The position numbers and the translations under genes are program-made. 50,317 nt of DNA, taken from contig PWFQ01000057.1 in the NCBI GenBank assembly GCA_003554105.1, positions 1 to 50,317 on the forward strand. Reading direction: 5' to 3'. The stretch comes from Clostridiaceae bacterium. Its GTDB lineage: Bacteria; Bacillota; Clostridia; Peptostreptococcales; T1SED10-28. The notes below the pieces were generated by a model. That model did no database searches, had not been told where the DNA came from, and was given only the letters and a program-made list of their open reading frames with translations. Position 1 is the stretch's first letter. Every line of letters begins with the position of its first letter. Shown here piece by piece: positions 24,190 through 33,092 of this stretch.

Positions 24190-25548
24190 CTATGAATGAT
24201 CTGCTTCCTTTTCTTCACTAACCGGCTCAATCATGCAGACTAATCCTTCCCGCTTTATGATTCTCACCGGAGTTCCCTCTGAGATCCTGTCCCCTGTAAG
24301 AGATTTTCCCTCCCAAAGCTCTCCTCGAACAAGAATCAGACCCTTAGGATTTGCCTCCTCTGCAACCACAGCCCGATCCCCGGCAAATTCATCGTCTCCG
24401 TGGATCACCTTGGCTTTTTTCAAACGATAGACTCCTGCAAGGATGACAATGAGCAATACCGATGCAATCACTCCGATACCAATAGCAAGGATTCGAAATT
24501 GCATCAGCCAGCGCTCTGAAACCAGGGGTTCCACAGGCAGATAGAGAATACCGAATACCATGCTGATGATCCCTCCAATCCCCAGAATTCCGAAAGATGG
24601 GGTGAAGGCTTCCACAACCAGAAGAGCCATTCCCAGTAAAATCATAAGAGCAGCAAAAATATTCACCTCGAACATTCCAAGACCATAAAGGGCAAGGATC
24701 AAAGCAATAGCACCCAGTACTTCCGGTACAAAGGTTCCTGGCGCATTAAACCCGATAATGAGGCCATAGACCCCTACTAAAAATAGGATAAATGCGACTT
24801 GCGGGTTACTGATCAGATTCGTGATCACTTCTCTCAGGGTCTGTTCAATTTCCTCAATTCTTGCATTTTCCGTGTTGAGCGTCACTACGCCTGAATCCAG
24901 GGAGACCTCCTCACCATGAAGAGCGCTGAGAAGAGCAGGTATACCAGTTGAAATCTCGTCAATGACAGTAAGCTCAAGGGCTTCCGTTGCTCCAAGAGTT
25001 AAGTTTTCCGTAACAAACCGTTCGGCGATGTCAGCAGGACGTCCTCTGGCCTCAGCAATGCTCTTCATATGCCCCGCTAAAAAGATCACGGTTTTATCAT
25101 CCGCGGGGGCACTCCCTTCGTCAGGTGTGACCATAACCGGCATTGCAGCTCCGATCGTCGTTCCGGGAGACATTGCCGCTTTATGACCTCCCAGTAAAAT
25201 GAATGTTCCTGCAGAGGCGGAAATCCCCCCCTGGGGATATACATAGGTGATAATGGGAACATCTGCGTTAATCATATCGGAAACAATATCCAACGTGGCA
25301 TCCACCAATCCCCCGGGAGTGTTTAGAAGAATTAAAAGAGCTTCAGCCCCATCCTCTTCCGCGGTTTCGATTGATCTTCGAATATATGCTGTGGTTCCTG
25401 CGGTGATGATTCCTTCAATTTCAATGCTGTAAACCGCAGGCTCGTCTCCTGTTTCCTGAGCGAATCCTGTTGATAGTAGAGTACTCCCCAGGGCAAGGCA
25501 AAGAATGATCATTGAAAGGAGTTTTCCTTTTTTCTTAAAAACCATCAT
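24190..25548 (-). CDS. nfeD: NfeD-family membrane serine protease (ClpP class)
   Basis: A 452-residue long-form NfeD. An N-terminal signal/anchor (about 8-28) is followed by a ClpP-like protease domain with LLILLNTPGGLVDA, then GGISASAGTFILLGG (candidate catalytic Ser in SASAG) and a Lys in the MKSIAEARGRP helix as probable base. Four or five membrane helices come next (about 240-390) and the OB-fold NfeD domain (AVVAEEANPKGLILVRGELWEG) ends the protein. It should cleave membrane proteins at its slipin partner. I use ATG 25548 because AAGGGA precedes it; upstream sequence in the longer frame has no ribosome site. First gene of the nfeD-slipin-BMP operon. Confidence 0.93.
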   Translation of the reverse strand: MMVFKKKGKLLSMIILCLALGSTLLSTGFAQETGDEPAVYSIEIEGIITAGTTAYIRRSIETAEEDGAEALLILLNTPGGLVDATLDIVSDMINADVPIITYVYPQGGISASAGTFILLGGHKAAMSPGTTIGAAMPVMVTPDEGSAPADDKTVIFLAGHMKSIAEARGRPADIAERFVTENLTLGATEALELTVIDEISTGIPALLSALHGEEVSLDSGVVTLNTENARIEEIEQTLREVITNLISNPQVAFILFLVGVYGLIIGFNAPGTFVPEVLGAIALILALYGLGMFEVNIFAALMILLGMALLVVEAFTPSFGILGIGGIISMVFGILYLPVEPLVSERWLMQFRILAIGIGVIASVLLIVILAGVYRLKKAKVIHGDDEFAGDRAVVAEEANPKGLILVRGELWEGKSLTGDRISEGTPVRIIKREGLVCMIEPVSEEKEADHS

Positions 25549-25639
25549 AGCAATCCCTTCCTTCCCCGTAAAAAAAACGATAACATCTATTAAATTGATA
25601 CCCAGAAAAGATGAAATTAAGAAGAAAAACATCTTCTAC

Positions 25640-25682
25640 AAAAAAGGTGATGGCTCAGTTAATCTTCGCCATCACCTTTTTT
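25640..25682. terminator. Strong terminator of the GGDEF gene
   Basis: Perfect 15-bp stem, AAAAAAGGTGATGGC (25640-25654) with its complement (25668-25682), 13-nt loop. It supplies T-runs on both strands. Confidence 0.9.
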
Positions 25683-25687
25683 GAACT

Positions 25688-26293
25688 TTATTGCTTTTTA
25701 TGTTTTTTTCTCTTTTTGTCCTCATACATCAGCTGATCCACTCTGGAGTAGCAGGAGTCAAAAGATTCATCGGATTCGAGGTCCACCTTGGTGATTCCGT
25801 AGGAAAGGGATGCAATTTCCGAATGCTTGATAAATTCATCATTGATGCGTTTTGCGATTCGCTGAGCATTTTCTTCAGTGCAGTCCGAGAGTATAATAAA
25901 AAACTCATCTCCACCTATCCGGTAACCGTGATCCAAGCCTTCTCTGGTAGAGTGTTCAATAATCTCCGCCAGAATTTTTAAGAGTTCGTCTCCCCTACTG
26001 TGACCGAAAATGTCATTCACCTGTTTAAAATCATTGACATCGATCATCATCACGGTCAATAAATAGTTGATCCTTTTTGCCCTTGCTTTTTCGCTTTTGA
26101 AACGATCCTCAAGAGTCCTTCGATTAAACAGTCCTGTCATGGGATCTTTAATCACCAGCTGTTCCAGCTTTCGGTTCAGCTCCTTCAGCTCATGATTTTT
26201 TTTCTCGATCTCCCGTTTGGAATTCACCACTTCATTATTGAGTTTTGTAATTTCATCATAAAGATTTTCCGATTTATCACCTTTCACCTGCAT
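25688..26293 (-). CDS. GGDEF-domain diguanylate cyclase
   Basis: A 201-residue soluble protein with a coiled-coil N-terminus (about 8-48) and a GGDEF domain (about 49-198). The catalytic motif GGDEF (127-131) is intact, as are DPMTGLFNRR and MMIDVNDFKQVND, so synthesis of cyclic di-GMP from two GTP is expected. The product-inhibition I-site is not canonical: the position of the Arg in RxxD is Glu here (EGLD), so feedback may be weak. There is no sensor domain; the coiled coil may mediate dimerisation. GAGGAGG precedes ATG 26293. No c-di-GMP effector gene is adjacent. Confidence 0.92.
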   Translation of the reverse strand: MQVKGDKSENLYDEITKLNNEVVNSKREIEKKNHELKELNRKLEQLVIKDPMTGLFNRRTLEDRFKSEKARAKRINYLLTVMMIDVNDFKQVNDIFGHSRGDELLKILAEIIEHSTREGLDHGYRIGGDEFFIILSDCTEENAQRIAKRINDEFIKHSEIASLSYGITKVDLESDESFDSCYSRVDQLMYEDKKRKKHKKQ

Positions 26294-26351
26294 GGCAAAC
26301 CTCCTCAGCTTCGTATTTAAATCAGATATTTTTGATCATGAAGTGGCTTAT

Positions 26352-27374
26352 TTATCGATATGCCCTCTCATACTGCTTTGGTGCCGGAATCTCTTCATTT
26401 AAGGCTTTTGCTGCATCCATTGGCCAGTGGGGATTCCGCAGCAGTTCCCGTCCAAGATAAATATAATCGGCTCTTTGATTTTGCAAAGCTTCCTCAGCCA
26501 TTTCAGGTGTAGTCACAAGACCACCGGCCATGACGGGCAGTTTGGTATAGTCCCTTATTTTTTCAGCAAACTGAAGCTGATATCCGGGATAGGGTCGGAT
26601 CTTCGCCTGTACTGCTCCTCCCGAGCTGACATTGATCAGGTCAATGCCTTCATCTTTCACTAAATTAATGATCTTTCCAAGATCCTCCCAATGATTTCCC
26701 TCCTTCTGATAATCCTCTGCAGAGATCCGCAGAATCACCGGCTTGTCTTCAGGCCAATACCGGTTAATTCCCTGAAGAATCTCTTTTAGAAATCGACTTC
26801 TGTTTTGAATGCCTCCCCCATACTCGTCCTGGCGCTGATTGGAGAGTGGGGAAAGAAACTGATTGATTAAATATCCGTGGGCACCATGGATTTCGATGGT
26901 ATCAAAGCCCGCTTTTTCTGAACGATCCGCAGCTTTTGAAAAAGCCTCTGTCACTTCTTTAATGGTCTCTTTTGTCATCTCCGTTGGTGTCTGATAATCT
27001 TCGCTGAAGGCAATCCCCGAGGCACTGATGATTTCTTCCGGTTCCACGCTGCATTTTCTTCCGGCATGGCCCAGCTGAATTCCTGCTTTTCCTCCGAACT
27101 CATGGATCATGTCAACAAGCTCTTTTAGTGGGGCAATATGGTCATCGGACCAAATCCCGAGATCCTCTGCGGATATTCGTCCCCGTTTTTCCACAGCGGT
27201 TGCCTCCAGTATGATCAATCCCACGCCCCCGATTGCCCTGGATCCATAATGGATCCGATGAAAGTCCTTTACCAACCCTTCACCATCAGAGCTATACATG
27301 CACATCGGTGCCATAACGATACGGTTTTTTACCGTTAAGTTCTTTAGTGTTCCTTCTGTAAAAAGTGCTGACAT
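26352..27374 (-). CDS. namA: NADPH dehydrogenase NamA (old yellow enzyme, YqjM type)
   Basis: A 340-residue FMN flavoprotein of the OYE family. It shows the YqjM-specific features: the modulating Cys in MAPMCMYS (near residue 26), GIQLGHAGRK, IEIHGAHGYLINQFLSPLSNQR and a C-terminal YIYLGRELLRNPHWP phosphate-binding region. It reduces electrophilic C=C bonds (enones, nitro-compounds) with NADPH, often as part of detoxification. ATG 27374 is chosen: GAAGGAGGAAG lies just ahead and the length matches YqjM (338). The longer frame from 27425 has no ribosome site. Probably monocistronic. Confidence 0.95.
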   Translation of the reverse strand: MSALFTEGTLKNLTVKNRIVMAPMCMYSSDGEGLVKDFHRIHYGSRAIGGVGLIILEATAVEKRGRISAEDLGIWSDDHIAPLKELVDMIHEFGGKAGIQLGHAGRKCSVEPEEIISASGIAFSEDYQTPTEMTKETIKEVTEAFSKAADRSEKAGFDTIEIHGAHGYLINQFLSPLSNQRQDEYGGGIQNRSRFLKEILQGINRYWPEDKPVILRISAEDYQKEGNHWEDLGKIINLVKDEGIDLINVSSGGAVQAKIRPYPGYQLQFAEKIRDYTKLPVMAGGLVTTPEMAEEALQNQRADYIYLGRELLRNPHWPMDAAKALNEEIPAPKQYERAYR

Positions 27375-27482
27375 TGTTCTTCCTCCTTCTTTCTCTGAAT
27401 CTTCATTGAGGATCTGCTGCTGCAAAATTGATAAATTCAGAGTATACAGGATATTTATCCTTTTATCGATTACTTAAACATC

Positions 27483-27529
27483 ACAAAAAACCGCTATGGT
27501 CAACGGATGAGCAGGATTTCATAGCGGTT
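27483..27529 (-). terminator. Terminator of the PIN-PhoH gene
   Basis: 10-bp stem AACCGCTATG (27489-27498) / CATAGCGGTT (27520-27529); the minus-strand transcript ends in TTTTTT. Confidence 0.85.
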
Positions 27530-27563
27530 AAGTTGATTTTATGTTTTATTGTTTGTTTTTCGC

Positions 27564-28940
27564 TTACATTCCCATTTCTGCGATTTTTGCCAGAGGACTT
27601 CGCTCAACCTGGTTTAAGGTGATATGCCCGGTAATCTCAAACTTCTTCATCCGGTCCACGGTATAGACGAGACCGTTGGACTTGGAATCCACCAAAACAT
27701 TGTCAATCTGATTATCGGAGGGGTCTCCTAAAAAGAGAAACTTTGTCCCTTCCCCCGCCCTTGTAAGCATGAGCTTTGCGAGATGGGGAGTGGTCTCCTG
27801 GGCTTCATCCACAATGACAAGAGCGTTGGAAAGAGTTCGGCCCCGCATATAATTAAAGGTTTTCATTTCAATGATTCCTGCTTCCATGTAGGTTTGTATG
27901 AAATGATCCACGTTAAAGGTCGGCTTCCCTCCATGAAAATCCTTCTTCCAGCGCTCCTGCTTTTCCTCCTTCTGTTTCGCATCAAAAAGGTTATCTATGG
28001 CATCGTAAAAGGCCTGCATCCAGGGCTTTAACTTTTCCTTTTCCTCTCCGGGCAGATAGCCGATGTCATGGCCTGCGGGAACCACGGGACGAACAATGAT
28101 GATTTTTCGAAACCGGTTATTCTCCAGCACGCTTTGGAGAGCATAGGCAATGCTTAAGATGGTCTTTCCGCTTCCCGCACCACCGATGATACTGAGGAAG
28201 GAAACTTTGGGATCATGAAGCAGCTCCATGGCCATGGTCTGCTCCATATTGAGGGGCTTCAGGCCCCAGGTATATTCTCCTGTATATTCCAGAGGTACGA
28301 CCTTCCCGTTCTGTACTTTTCCGATGCTCTCATGACCCATTTGGTCATGGCTTTTAAAATGGATGAACTGATTAGGGTAGAGGTCTCCTCTCTCTTCGGG
28401 AAGATCCTCCACAGAAATTCCCCCCTGATACATTTCGTCAATCAGCTTTGATGGCAGGTACATCTCCTGATATCCCTGATAGAGATCATCCGTAGAGATT
28501 TTATCGGTTTCATAGTCTTCTACTTTGATGCCCAAAGCGTCTGCTTTGACAGTCATGCACATGTCCTTTGTCACTAATATCGTCGGCTTTTCTTTTTCCC
28601 TTTCAGCAATTCCCTTTACCACTGACAGAATACGGTTATCGTTTTTCTTCGGATCCATGTCGGTGGGCAGGTTCATTACATCCACATAATTGGTCTCCAC
28701 CCGGATACTTCCACCGGATGGCAGGGGAATTCCCCGTAAAAGATCCCCTTCCTCTCGTATGCTTGCAAGCTCATTCAGCACTTTACGCGCATGATAGCCC
28801 ACAACACCTTCGGCTTTTTTTAAACCGTCCAGCTCTTCGAGTGTTACTAAGGGGATGATGATTTCATTTTCCTCAAACTGGTACATAAAATAGGGGTCAT
28901 GAATCATGACATTGGTGTCGATCACATAATTTTTTACCAT
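27564..28940 (-). CDS. PIN domain-PhoH ATPase fusion (PhoH2 type)
   Basis: A 458-residue protein, the usual size of the YlaK/PhoH2 group. The N-terminal PIN nuclease domain (about 1-140) has acidic residues in YVIDTNVMI (Asp8), LEELDG, KKNDNRIL (about 101) and TKD (126). The C-terminal PhoH P-loop domain (about 220-458) has Walker A GGAGSGKT (253-260) and Walker B ALVIVDEAQE. PhoH2 proteins have been described as ATP-dependent RNA helicase-nucleases related to VapC toxins. No antitoxin-like gene lies upstream, as is common in this group outside actinobacteria. GGAGGTGAC precedes ATG 28940. Probably monocistronic. Confidence 0.93.
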   Translation of the reverse strand: MVKNYVIDTNVMIHDPYFMYQFEENEIIIPLVTLEELDGLKKAEGVVGYHARKVLNELASIREEGDLLRGIPLPSGGSIRVETNYVDVMNLPTDMDPKKNDNRILSVVKGIAEREKEKPTILVTKDMCMTVKADALGIKVEDYETDKISTDDLYQGYQEMYLPSKLIDEMYQGGISVEDLPEERGDLYPNQFIHFKSHDQMGHESIGKVQNGKVVPLEYTGEYTWGLKPLNMEQTMAMELLHDPKVSFLSIIGGAGSGKTILSIAYALQSVLENNRFRKIIIVRPVVPAGHDIGYLPGEEKEKLKPWMQAFYDAIDNLFDAKQKEEKQERWKKDFHGGKPTFNVDHFIQTYMEAGIIEMKTFNYMRGRTLSNALVIVDEAQETTPHLAKLMLTRAGEGTKFLFLGDPSDNQIDNVLVDSKSNGLVYTVDRMKKFEITGHITLNQVERSPLAKIAEMGM

Positions 28941-29038
28941 TTTGTCACCTCCGGGAATTTTGGATGCAAAAGATGTTCCTTTGAATAATTCTACAAATCT
29001 TCTGACAACTCCTCTTTTTTTTCTGTTTTTCCATTAAA

Positions 29039-29084
29039 AAAACCACTGAAGAATCCTAGTGGAAACTTATGGTTCAGTGGTTTT
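29039..29084 (-). terminator. Terminator of the peptide ABC operon
   Basis: 12-bp stem AAAACCACTGAA (29039-29050) / TTCAGTGGTTTT (29073-29084); the minus-strand transcript ends in TTTTTTT. It closes the five-gene transporter operon. Confidence 0.88.
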
Positions 29085-29137
29085 ATTTTCCTTGTGAAAA
29101 TATAAGCCTCTATTAACAGGATAGAGAAAGTGTCCGA

Positions 29138-30142
29138 TTATAATGAATTGATTTTTTCGACAAAATGGCAGCTGACGTAGTGCTCAGGCTGCACTTCCCT
29201 CAAAACCGGCCGCTCCTTTTTGCAATGTTCTTCGGCATATGTGCACCGGGTATGAAATTTACACCCTTCAGGGGGATCTGCAGGGCTGGGCACATCCCCT
29301 TTTATTACTTTCCTTTTTTTCTTTACTGCGGGATCCGACTTGGGCGCTGCGGACAGGAGCGATTTTGTGTAGGGATGCAGAGGATTGTGATATAACTTCT
29401 TTGTTGATGCCTTTTCAACAAAGGATCCAAGATACATTACCGCTACACGGTCACAGAAATAGCGAATAACACTTAAGTCATGGGAAATAAACAGGTACGT
29501 CAAACCCAGCCTGTCCTTTAAATTGGACATCAGCCTTAATACCTGCGCCTGAATTGAAACATCCAGCGCCGCAATTGGCTCATCGGCAACAAGAAATTTC
29601 GGTTCCAATGCCAGTGCCCTTGCGATACCGATACGCTGCCGCTGACCTCCGCTGAACTCATGAGGGTATTTATGAACATTGCCCCCTTCCAAACCGCACA
29701 GTTCCAAGAGCTCTTTGGATTTATCGACGGCTTCCTTTTTACTCTTCACAAGCTTATGTTTCCGAAGTCCTTCAGATACAATCATTCCCACATTCATTCG
29801 TGGATCTAAGCTGGCATAGGGATCCTGAAAAATGATTTGCATTTCTTTGCGAAGTTTTTGGAGATCACTTTTCTTTATTTTTTCCCCCGTCTCCGTATTA
29901 TAAAGAGTTTCCTGTTCAAATTTCACCAGCCCTTCCGTAGGCTCTAAAAGGCTGAGGAGGGTCCGTCCTACCGTTGTTTTGCCACAGCCGGATTCACCCA
30001 CCAGCCCAAAAATTTCGCCCTTCTTTATGCTAAAGGAGACGTCATCAACAGCCTTTACATATCCGACTGTTCTGGAGAACACTCCCTCTTTAATGGGAAA
30101 GTATTTTTTTAATCCTTCAACTTCCACTAGATGATTCTCCAT
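29138..30142 (-). CDS. oppF: Oligopeptide/dipeptide ABC transporter ATPase (OppF/DppF)
   Basis: A 334-residue ATPase. It has Walker A GESGCGKT, signature [15 protein letters not shown], Walker B FLVADEP and the C-terminal oligopeptide-ABC tail with a cysteine cluster ([19 protein letters not shown], 4Fe-4S-like spacing seen in several Opp/Dpp ATPases). Its start follows the oppD stop with no gap. It powers uptake together with the OppD protein. Last gene of the operon. Confidence 0.95.
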   Translation of the reverse strand: MENHLVEVEGLKKYFPIKEGVFSRTVGYVKAVDDVSFSIKKGEIFGLVGESGCGKTTVGRTLLSLLEPTEGLVKFEQETLYNTETGEKIKKSDLQKLRKEMQIIFQDPYASLDPRMNVGMIVSEGLRKHKLVKSKKEAVDKSKELLELCGLEGGNVHKYPHEFSGGQRQRIGIARALALEPKFLVADEPIAALDVSIQAQVLRLMSNLKDRLGLTYLFISHDLSVIRYFCDRVAVMYLGSFVEKASTKKLYHNPLHPYTKSLLSAAPKSDPAVKKKRKVIKGDVPSPADPPEGCKFHTRCTYAEEHCKKERPVLREVQPEHYVSCHFVEKINSL

Positions 30143-31126
30143 TTATTTCCCTCCTTTATCGTCATAGAGCCAGCATCGGGTCTTATGTCCGGGCTTCACT
30201 TCAATCAGTTGCGGCATCTCTTTGACGCAGATATCCATTCGATGTTCGCATCGGGGATTGAAAGGACAGCCCTCAGGCATCCGAAGAAGACTTGGAACCA
30301 TTCCTTTTATGGACTGGAGTTCCTCCCCTTCTTCCAGCATGTCAGGCCGGGATCTCAGTAATCCCATGGTATAGGGATGCTTAGGCTCATGAAACAAAGA
30401 AATTGCATTGCTTTCCTCTACAACTTTTCCCGCATACATGACAACAACATCATCCGCCATTTCCGCAATCACCCCTAAATCATGGGTGATAAACATAATC
30501 GCTGTGCCCATCTTCTCATTCAAATCCTTCATCAGTTCTAAAACCTGAGCCTGTATTGTCACATCCAATGCGGTTGTGGGTTCATCAGCAATCATAAACT
30601 TCGGATCGCAGCTTAAGGCCATGGCAATCATTACCCGTTGCCGCATTCCTCCGCTTAACTGATGGGGATATTCTTTAATCACTTTCTCGGCTCTGGGTAT
30701 CCCAACCATGTCAATCAGTTCGATGGCTCTTTCGGTTGCCTGCTCGTCAGTCATTCCCCTATGGAGTTTTAACATCTCTTTCATTTGGTAACCAATGCTA
30801 AAAACCGGATTCAATGCCGTCATAGGTTCTTGAAAAATCATTGAGATTTCAGCACCTCTGAGCTTTCTCATTTCTTCGCTTGAGAGTTCTAAAAGATTCT
30901 TCCCCATAAACTCAATACGTCCTTCCTCGATTTTTCCGTTGGGTTCAGGAACCAATCTCATAATCGATAAAGCGGTTACCGTTTTTCCGCAACCGGACTC
31001 TCCCACGACGCCAAGGATTTTACCCTCTCTGATGGTTATGTCCACATCATTCACCGCAACCACTTTCCCCTCGGAAGTCTGAAAGCTTGTTTTTATTCCC
31101 TGCGCCTTTAAGGTGATATCTTCCAT
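30143..31126 (-). CDS. oppD: Oligopeptide/dipeptide ABC transporter ATPase (OppD/DppD)
   Basis: A 327-residue ATPase with Walker A GESGCGKT, signature [15 protein letters not shown] and Walker [12 protein letters not shown]. The C-terminal extension holds [19 protein letters not shown], the cysteine motif usual in the family. AGGAGGT precedes ATG 31126. It pairs with OppF as the heterodimeric motor. Gap to oppC is 11 nt. Confidence 0.95.
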   Translation of the reverse strand: MEDITLKAQGIKTSFQTSEGKVVAVNDVDITIREGKILGVVGESGCGKTVTALSIMRLVPEPNGKIEEGRIEFMGKNLLELSSEEMRKLRGAEISMIFQEPMTALNPVFSIGYQMKEMLKLHRGMTDEQATERAIELIDMVGIPRAEKVIKEYPHQLSGGMRQRVMIAMALSCDPKFMIADEPTTALDVTIQAQVLELMKDLNEKMGTAIMFITHDLGVIAEMADDVVVMYAGKVVEESNAISLFHEPKHPYTMGLLRSRPDMLEEGEELQSIKGMVPSLLRMPEGCPFNPRCEHRMDICVKEMPQLIEVKPGHKTRCWLYDDKGGK

Positions 31127-31137
31127 CGTTGCACCTC

Positions 31138-32007
31138 CTATTCCTTGAGCTTAGGATCCAGAGCATCACGAAGTCCGTCTCCTACAAAATTGATGGAAAG
31201 CACTGTGAAAAAGATCATTAATCCCGGCGGAATCCATTGCCACCAGTAATTTTGAATGGTTGTTAAGCTTCTTGCCGCCTCCAGCATATTTCCCCAAGTG
31301 GGTGTCGGAGGACTTACGCCAAGTCCGATAAAACTGAGTCCTGCTTCAATCAAAATTGCTGATGCAATCGTTAATGTGGAGTATACAATGATGGGAGCCA
31401 TAACATTCGGGATCAGATGGATTCGAATGATCTCCAGATTATCCAAACCCAAGGCCCTGGAAGCCTCCACAAACTCCTGTTCTTTCAAGGACAGAATTTC
31501 CGCCCGTACAACACGGGCAATCAGTGTCCAGTTAATCAGGCCGATGATGAGCATCGTATTAAAAACCGTGGGTCCGAAGGCTGCGGAAGCCACAGCGGCA
31601 ATAATGAAAAACGGAAAACTCATGACAATATCTACAAGACGCATGATCACTCCGTCTCTGATGCCACCATAAAACCCTGCAATAGAACCAAGAACGACTC
31701 CGATAATTGTTGCCACTGAGGTGGCTACGATACCCACAGCCAAAGATACTCTTCCTCCATGAAGGACCCGTGTGAGAATATCTCTGCCGGTGCTGTCGAA
31801 ACCTAATAAGTTATCACCCTGGGGCCCCTGATTACGCATCATCATTTGCTGTTCATGTGCCTCATAGGGCGTCAGCATTGGACCGAACACCGCACCCAGG
31901 GTAATTACCCCCAGCAAGATCAGTCCCAAGACCGCCAGCTTGTTTTTCACAAAACGGCGCTTAGCGATTTTCCAAGGTGATAGACCTTCTACTTCATTTT
32001 TTTTCAT
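31138..32007 (-). CDS. oppC: Peptide ABC transporter permease (OppC/DppC)
   Basis: A 289-residue permease with six helices and an extended N-terminal cytosolic segment. The EAA loop is visible in FVEASRALGLDNLEIIRIHLIPN. The periplasmic-side segment LLGFDSTGRDILTRVLHGGRVSL is a family hallmark. GGGAGGGG precedes ATG 32007. It acts with OppB as the membrane channel. Confidence 0.95.
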   Translation of the reverse strand: MKKNEVEGLSPWKIAKRRFVKNKLAVLGLILLGVITLGAVFGPMLTPYEAHEQQMMMRNQGPQGDNLLGFDSTGRDILTRVLHGGRVSLAVGIVATSVATIIGVVLGSIAGFYGGIRDGVIMRLVDIVMSFPFFIIAAVASAAFGPTVFNTMLIIGLINWTLIARVVRAEILSLKEQEFVEASRALGLDNLEIIRIHLIPNVMAPIIVYSTLTIASAILIEAGLSFIGLGVSPPTPTWGNMLEAARSLTTIQNYWWQWIPPGLMIFFTVLSINFVGDGLRDALDPKLKE

Positions 32008-32042
32008 CGATTGTCCCCTCCCTTACTGATGCTTTCAGTTGA

Positions 32043-33002
32043 CTAATCATATTTGATTCGCGGATCGATCCATGCATACAATATATCTGCCAAGAGATTA
32101 GCGAATACGATAATAATCGCTAACATCATGGTAATTCCCATCAGAAGCGGGTAGTCATCATTGTCTATTGCATCAATCATAAGTGTTCCCATTCCAGGCC
32201 ATGAGAATACTGTTTCCGTCAATACCGCTCCGGATACCAGAGAGGGAAGCATCATTGTCAATACCGTCACTACCGGTATTAAAGCATTTTTCAGCGCATG
32301 TCTGTAAATGATCACTTTTTCTTTAATTCCTTTGGATCTGGCGGTTCGTATATAGTCCTGCTTTATGACTTCCAACATGCTTGATCGGGTATAACGCATT
32401 AAACTTGCCAAGCTGAGCAAGGACAGAACAACTACCGGTAAAACCAGGTGATGGGCCCGGTGAAGAAGCATTCTGACCCCTTCATAGCCGGCACCTGCTC
32501 CCGTACCTGCAATAGGAAACCATCCCAGTTCAAAGGCAAGGTACCGGATCATCAGCAACCCGAAGAAAAAAGCCGGAATCGACAGTCCGATAAAAGCAAA
32601 AACAGTTACGATGTAATCCACAACAGAATATTGTCTGGTAGAGGATATGATCCCCAGAGGTATGGCAACAATCGTTGAAAACAGAAGGGCAAAACCTCCT
32701 AAAATTAGAGTGTTCGGCAATCGGTTGAGCATAATCACTGAAACCGGTGCGCCGTAGTTTGTGGAATAACCAAAGTCAAAGCGCAGGGTTCTTCCCAGCC
32801 ATCGTACATACCGTACCGGTAATGGATCAAAGTACCCCATTGCCTCTAACCTTTCCTCAATTAAATCCGGAGGGACCGTGGGATCAATCATATCCGAGTA
32901 GGGATCCCCGGGCATCGCTTCGATCAATGCAAAAATAATCATCGAGACCCCGATGAGAATGGGAATTAGTATAAGAATTCTTCGAATCAGGTATTTTTTC
33001 AT
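32043..33002 (-). CDS. oppB: Peptide ABC transporter permease (OppB/DppB)
   Basis: A 319-residue permease with six helices. It starts with the typical KKYLIRRILILIPILIGVSMIIF helix and carries the EAA loop IRTARSKGIKEKVIIYRHALKNALIPVV. AAGGAGGGG precedes ATG 33002. It follows the binding-protein gene after a 90-nt gap that holds a perfect hairpin (33040-33073). Confidence 0.95.
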   Translation of the reverse strand: MKKYLIRRILILIPILIGVSMIIFALIEAMPGDPYSDMIDPTVPPDLIEERLEAMGYFDPLPVRYVRWLGRTLRFDFGYSTNYGAPVSVIMLNRLPNTLILGGFALLFSTIVAIPLGIISSTRQYSVVDYIVTVFAFIGLSIPAFFFGLLMIRYLAFELGWFPIAGTGAGAGYEGVRMLLHRAHHLVLPVVVLSLLSLASLMRYTRSSMLEVIKQDYIRTARSKGIKEKVIIYRHALKNALIPVVTVLTMMLPSLVSGAVLTETVFSWPGMGTLMIDAIDNDDYPLLMGITMMLAIIIVFANLLADILYAWIDPRIKYD

Positions 33003-33039
33003 AACAGCTCCCCTCCTTAATCAACAATCGGTTTATTAA

Positions 33040-33073
33040 AGATAATTGATCGTCCGAAGACGATCAATTATCT
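33040..33073 (-). other. Perfect 15-bp hairpin with UUCG loop between oppA and oppB
   Basis: Arms at 33040-33054 and 33059-33073 are perfectly complementary. On the transcribed strand the loop is TTCG closed by a C-G pair, the exceptionally stable cUUCGg tetraloop. It is followed by TTTAATAAACC, a poor T-run, so it may act as a partial terminator or as a 3' barrier that protects the binding-protein mRNA and raises its level over the permeases. Confidence 0.85.
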
Positions 33074-33092
33074 GACAGATCATATGGTATTA

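Noticed and set aside
27564-28940. A toxin-antitoxin module at the PIN-PhoH gene
   Set aside because: No small antitoxin-like frame with a ribosome site precedes the gene; only the fusion protein itself is supported.
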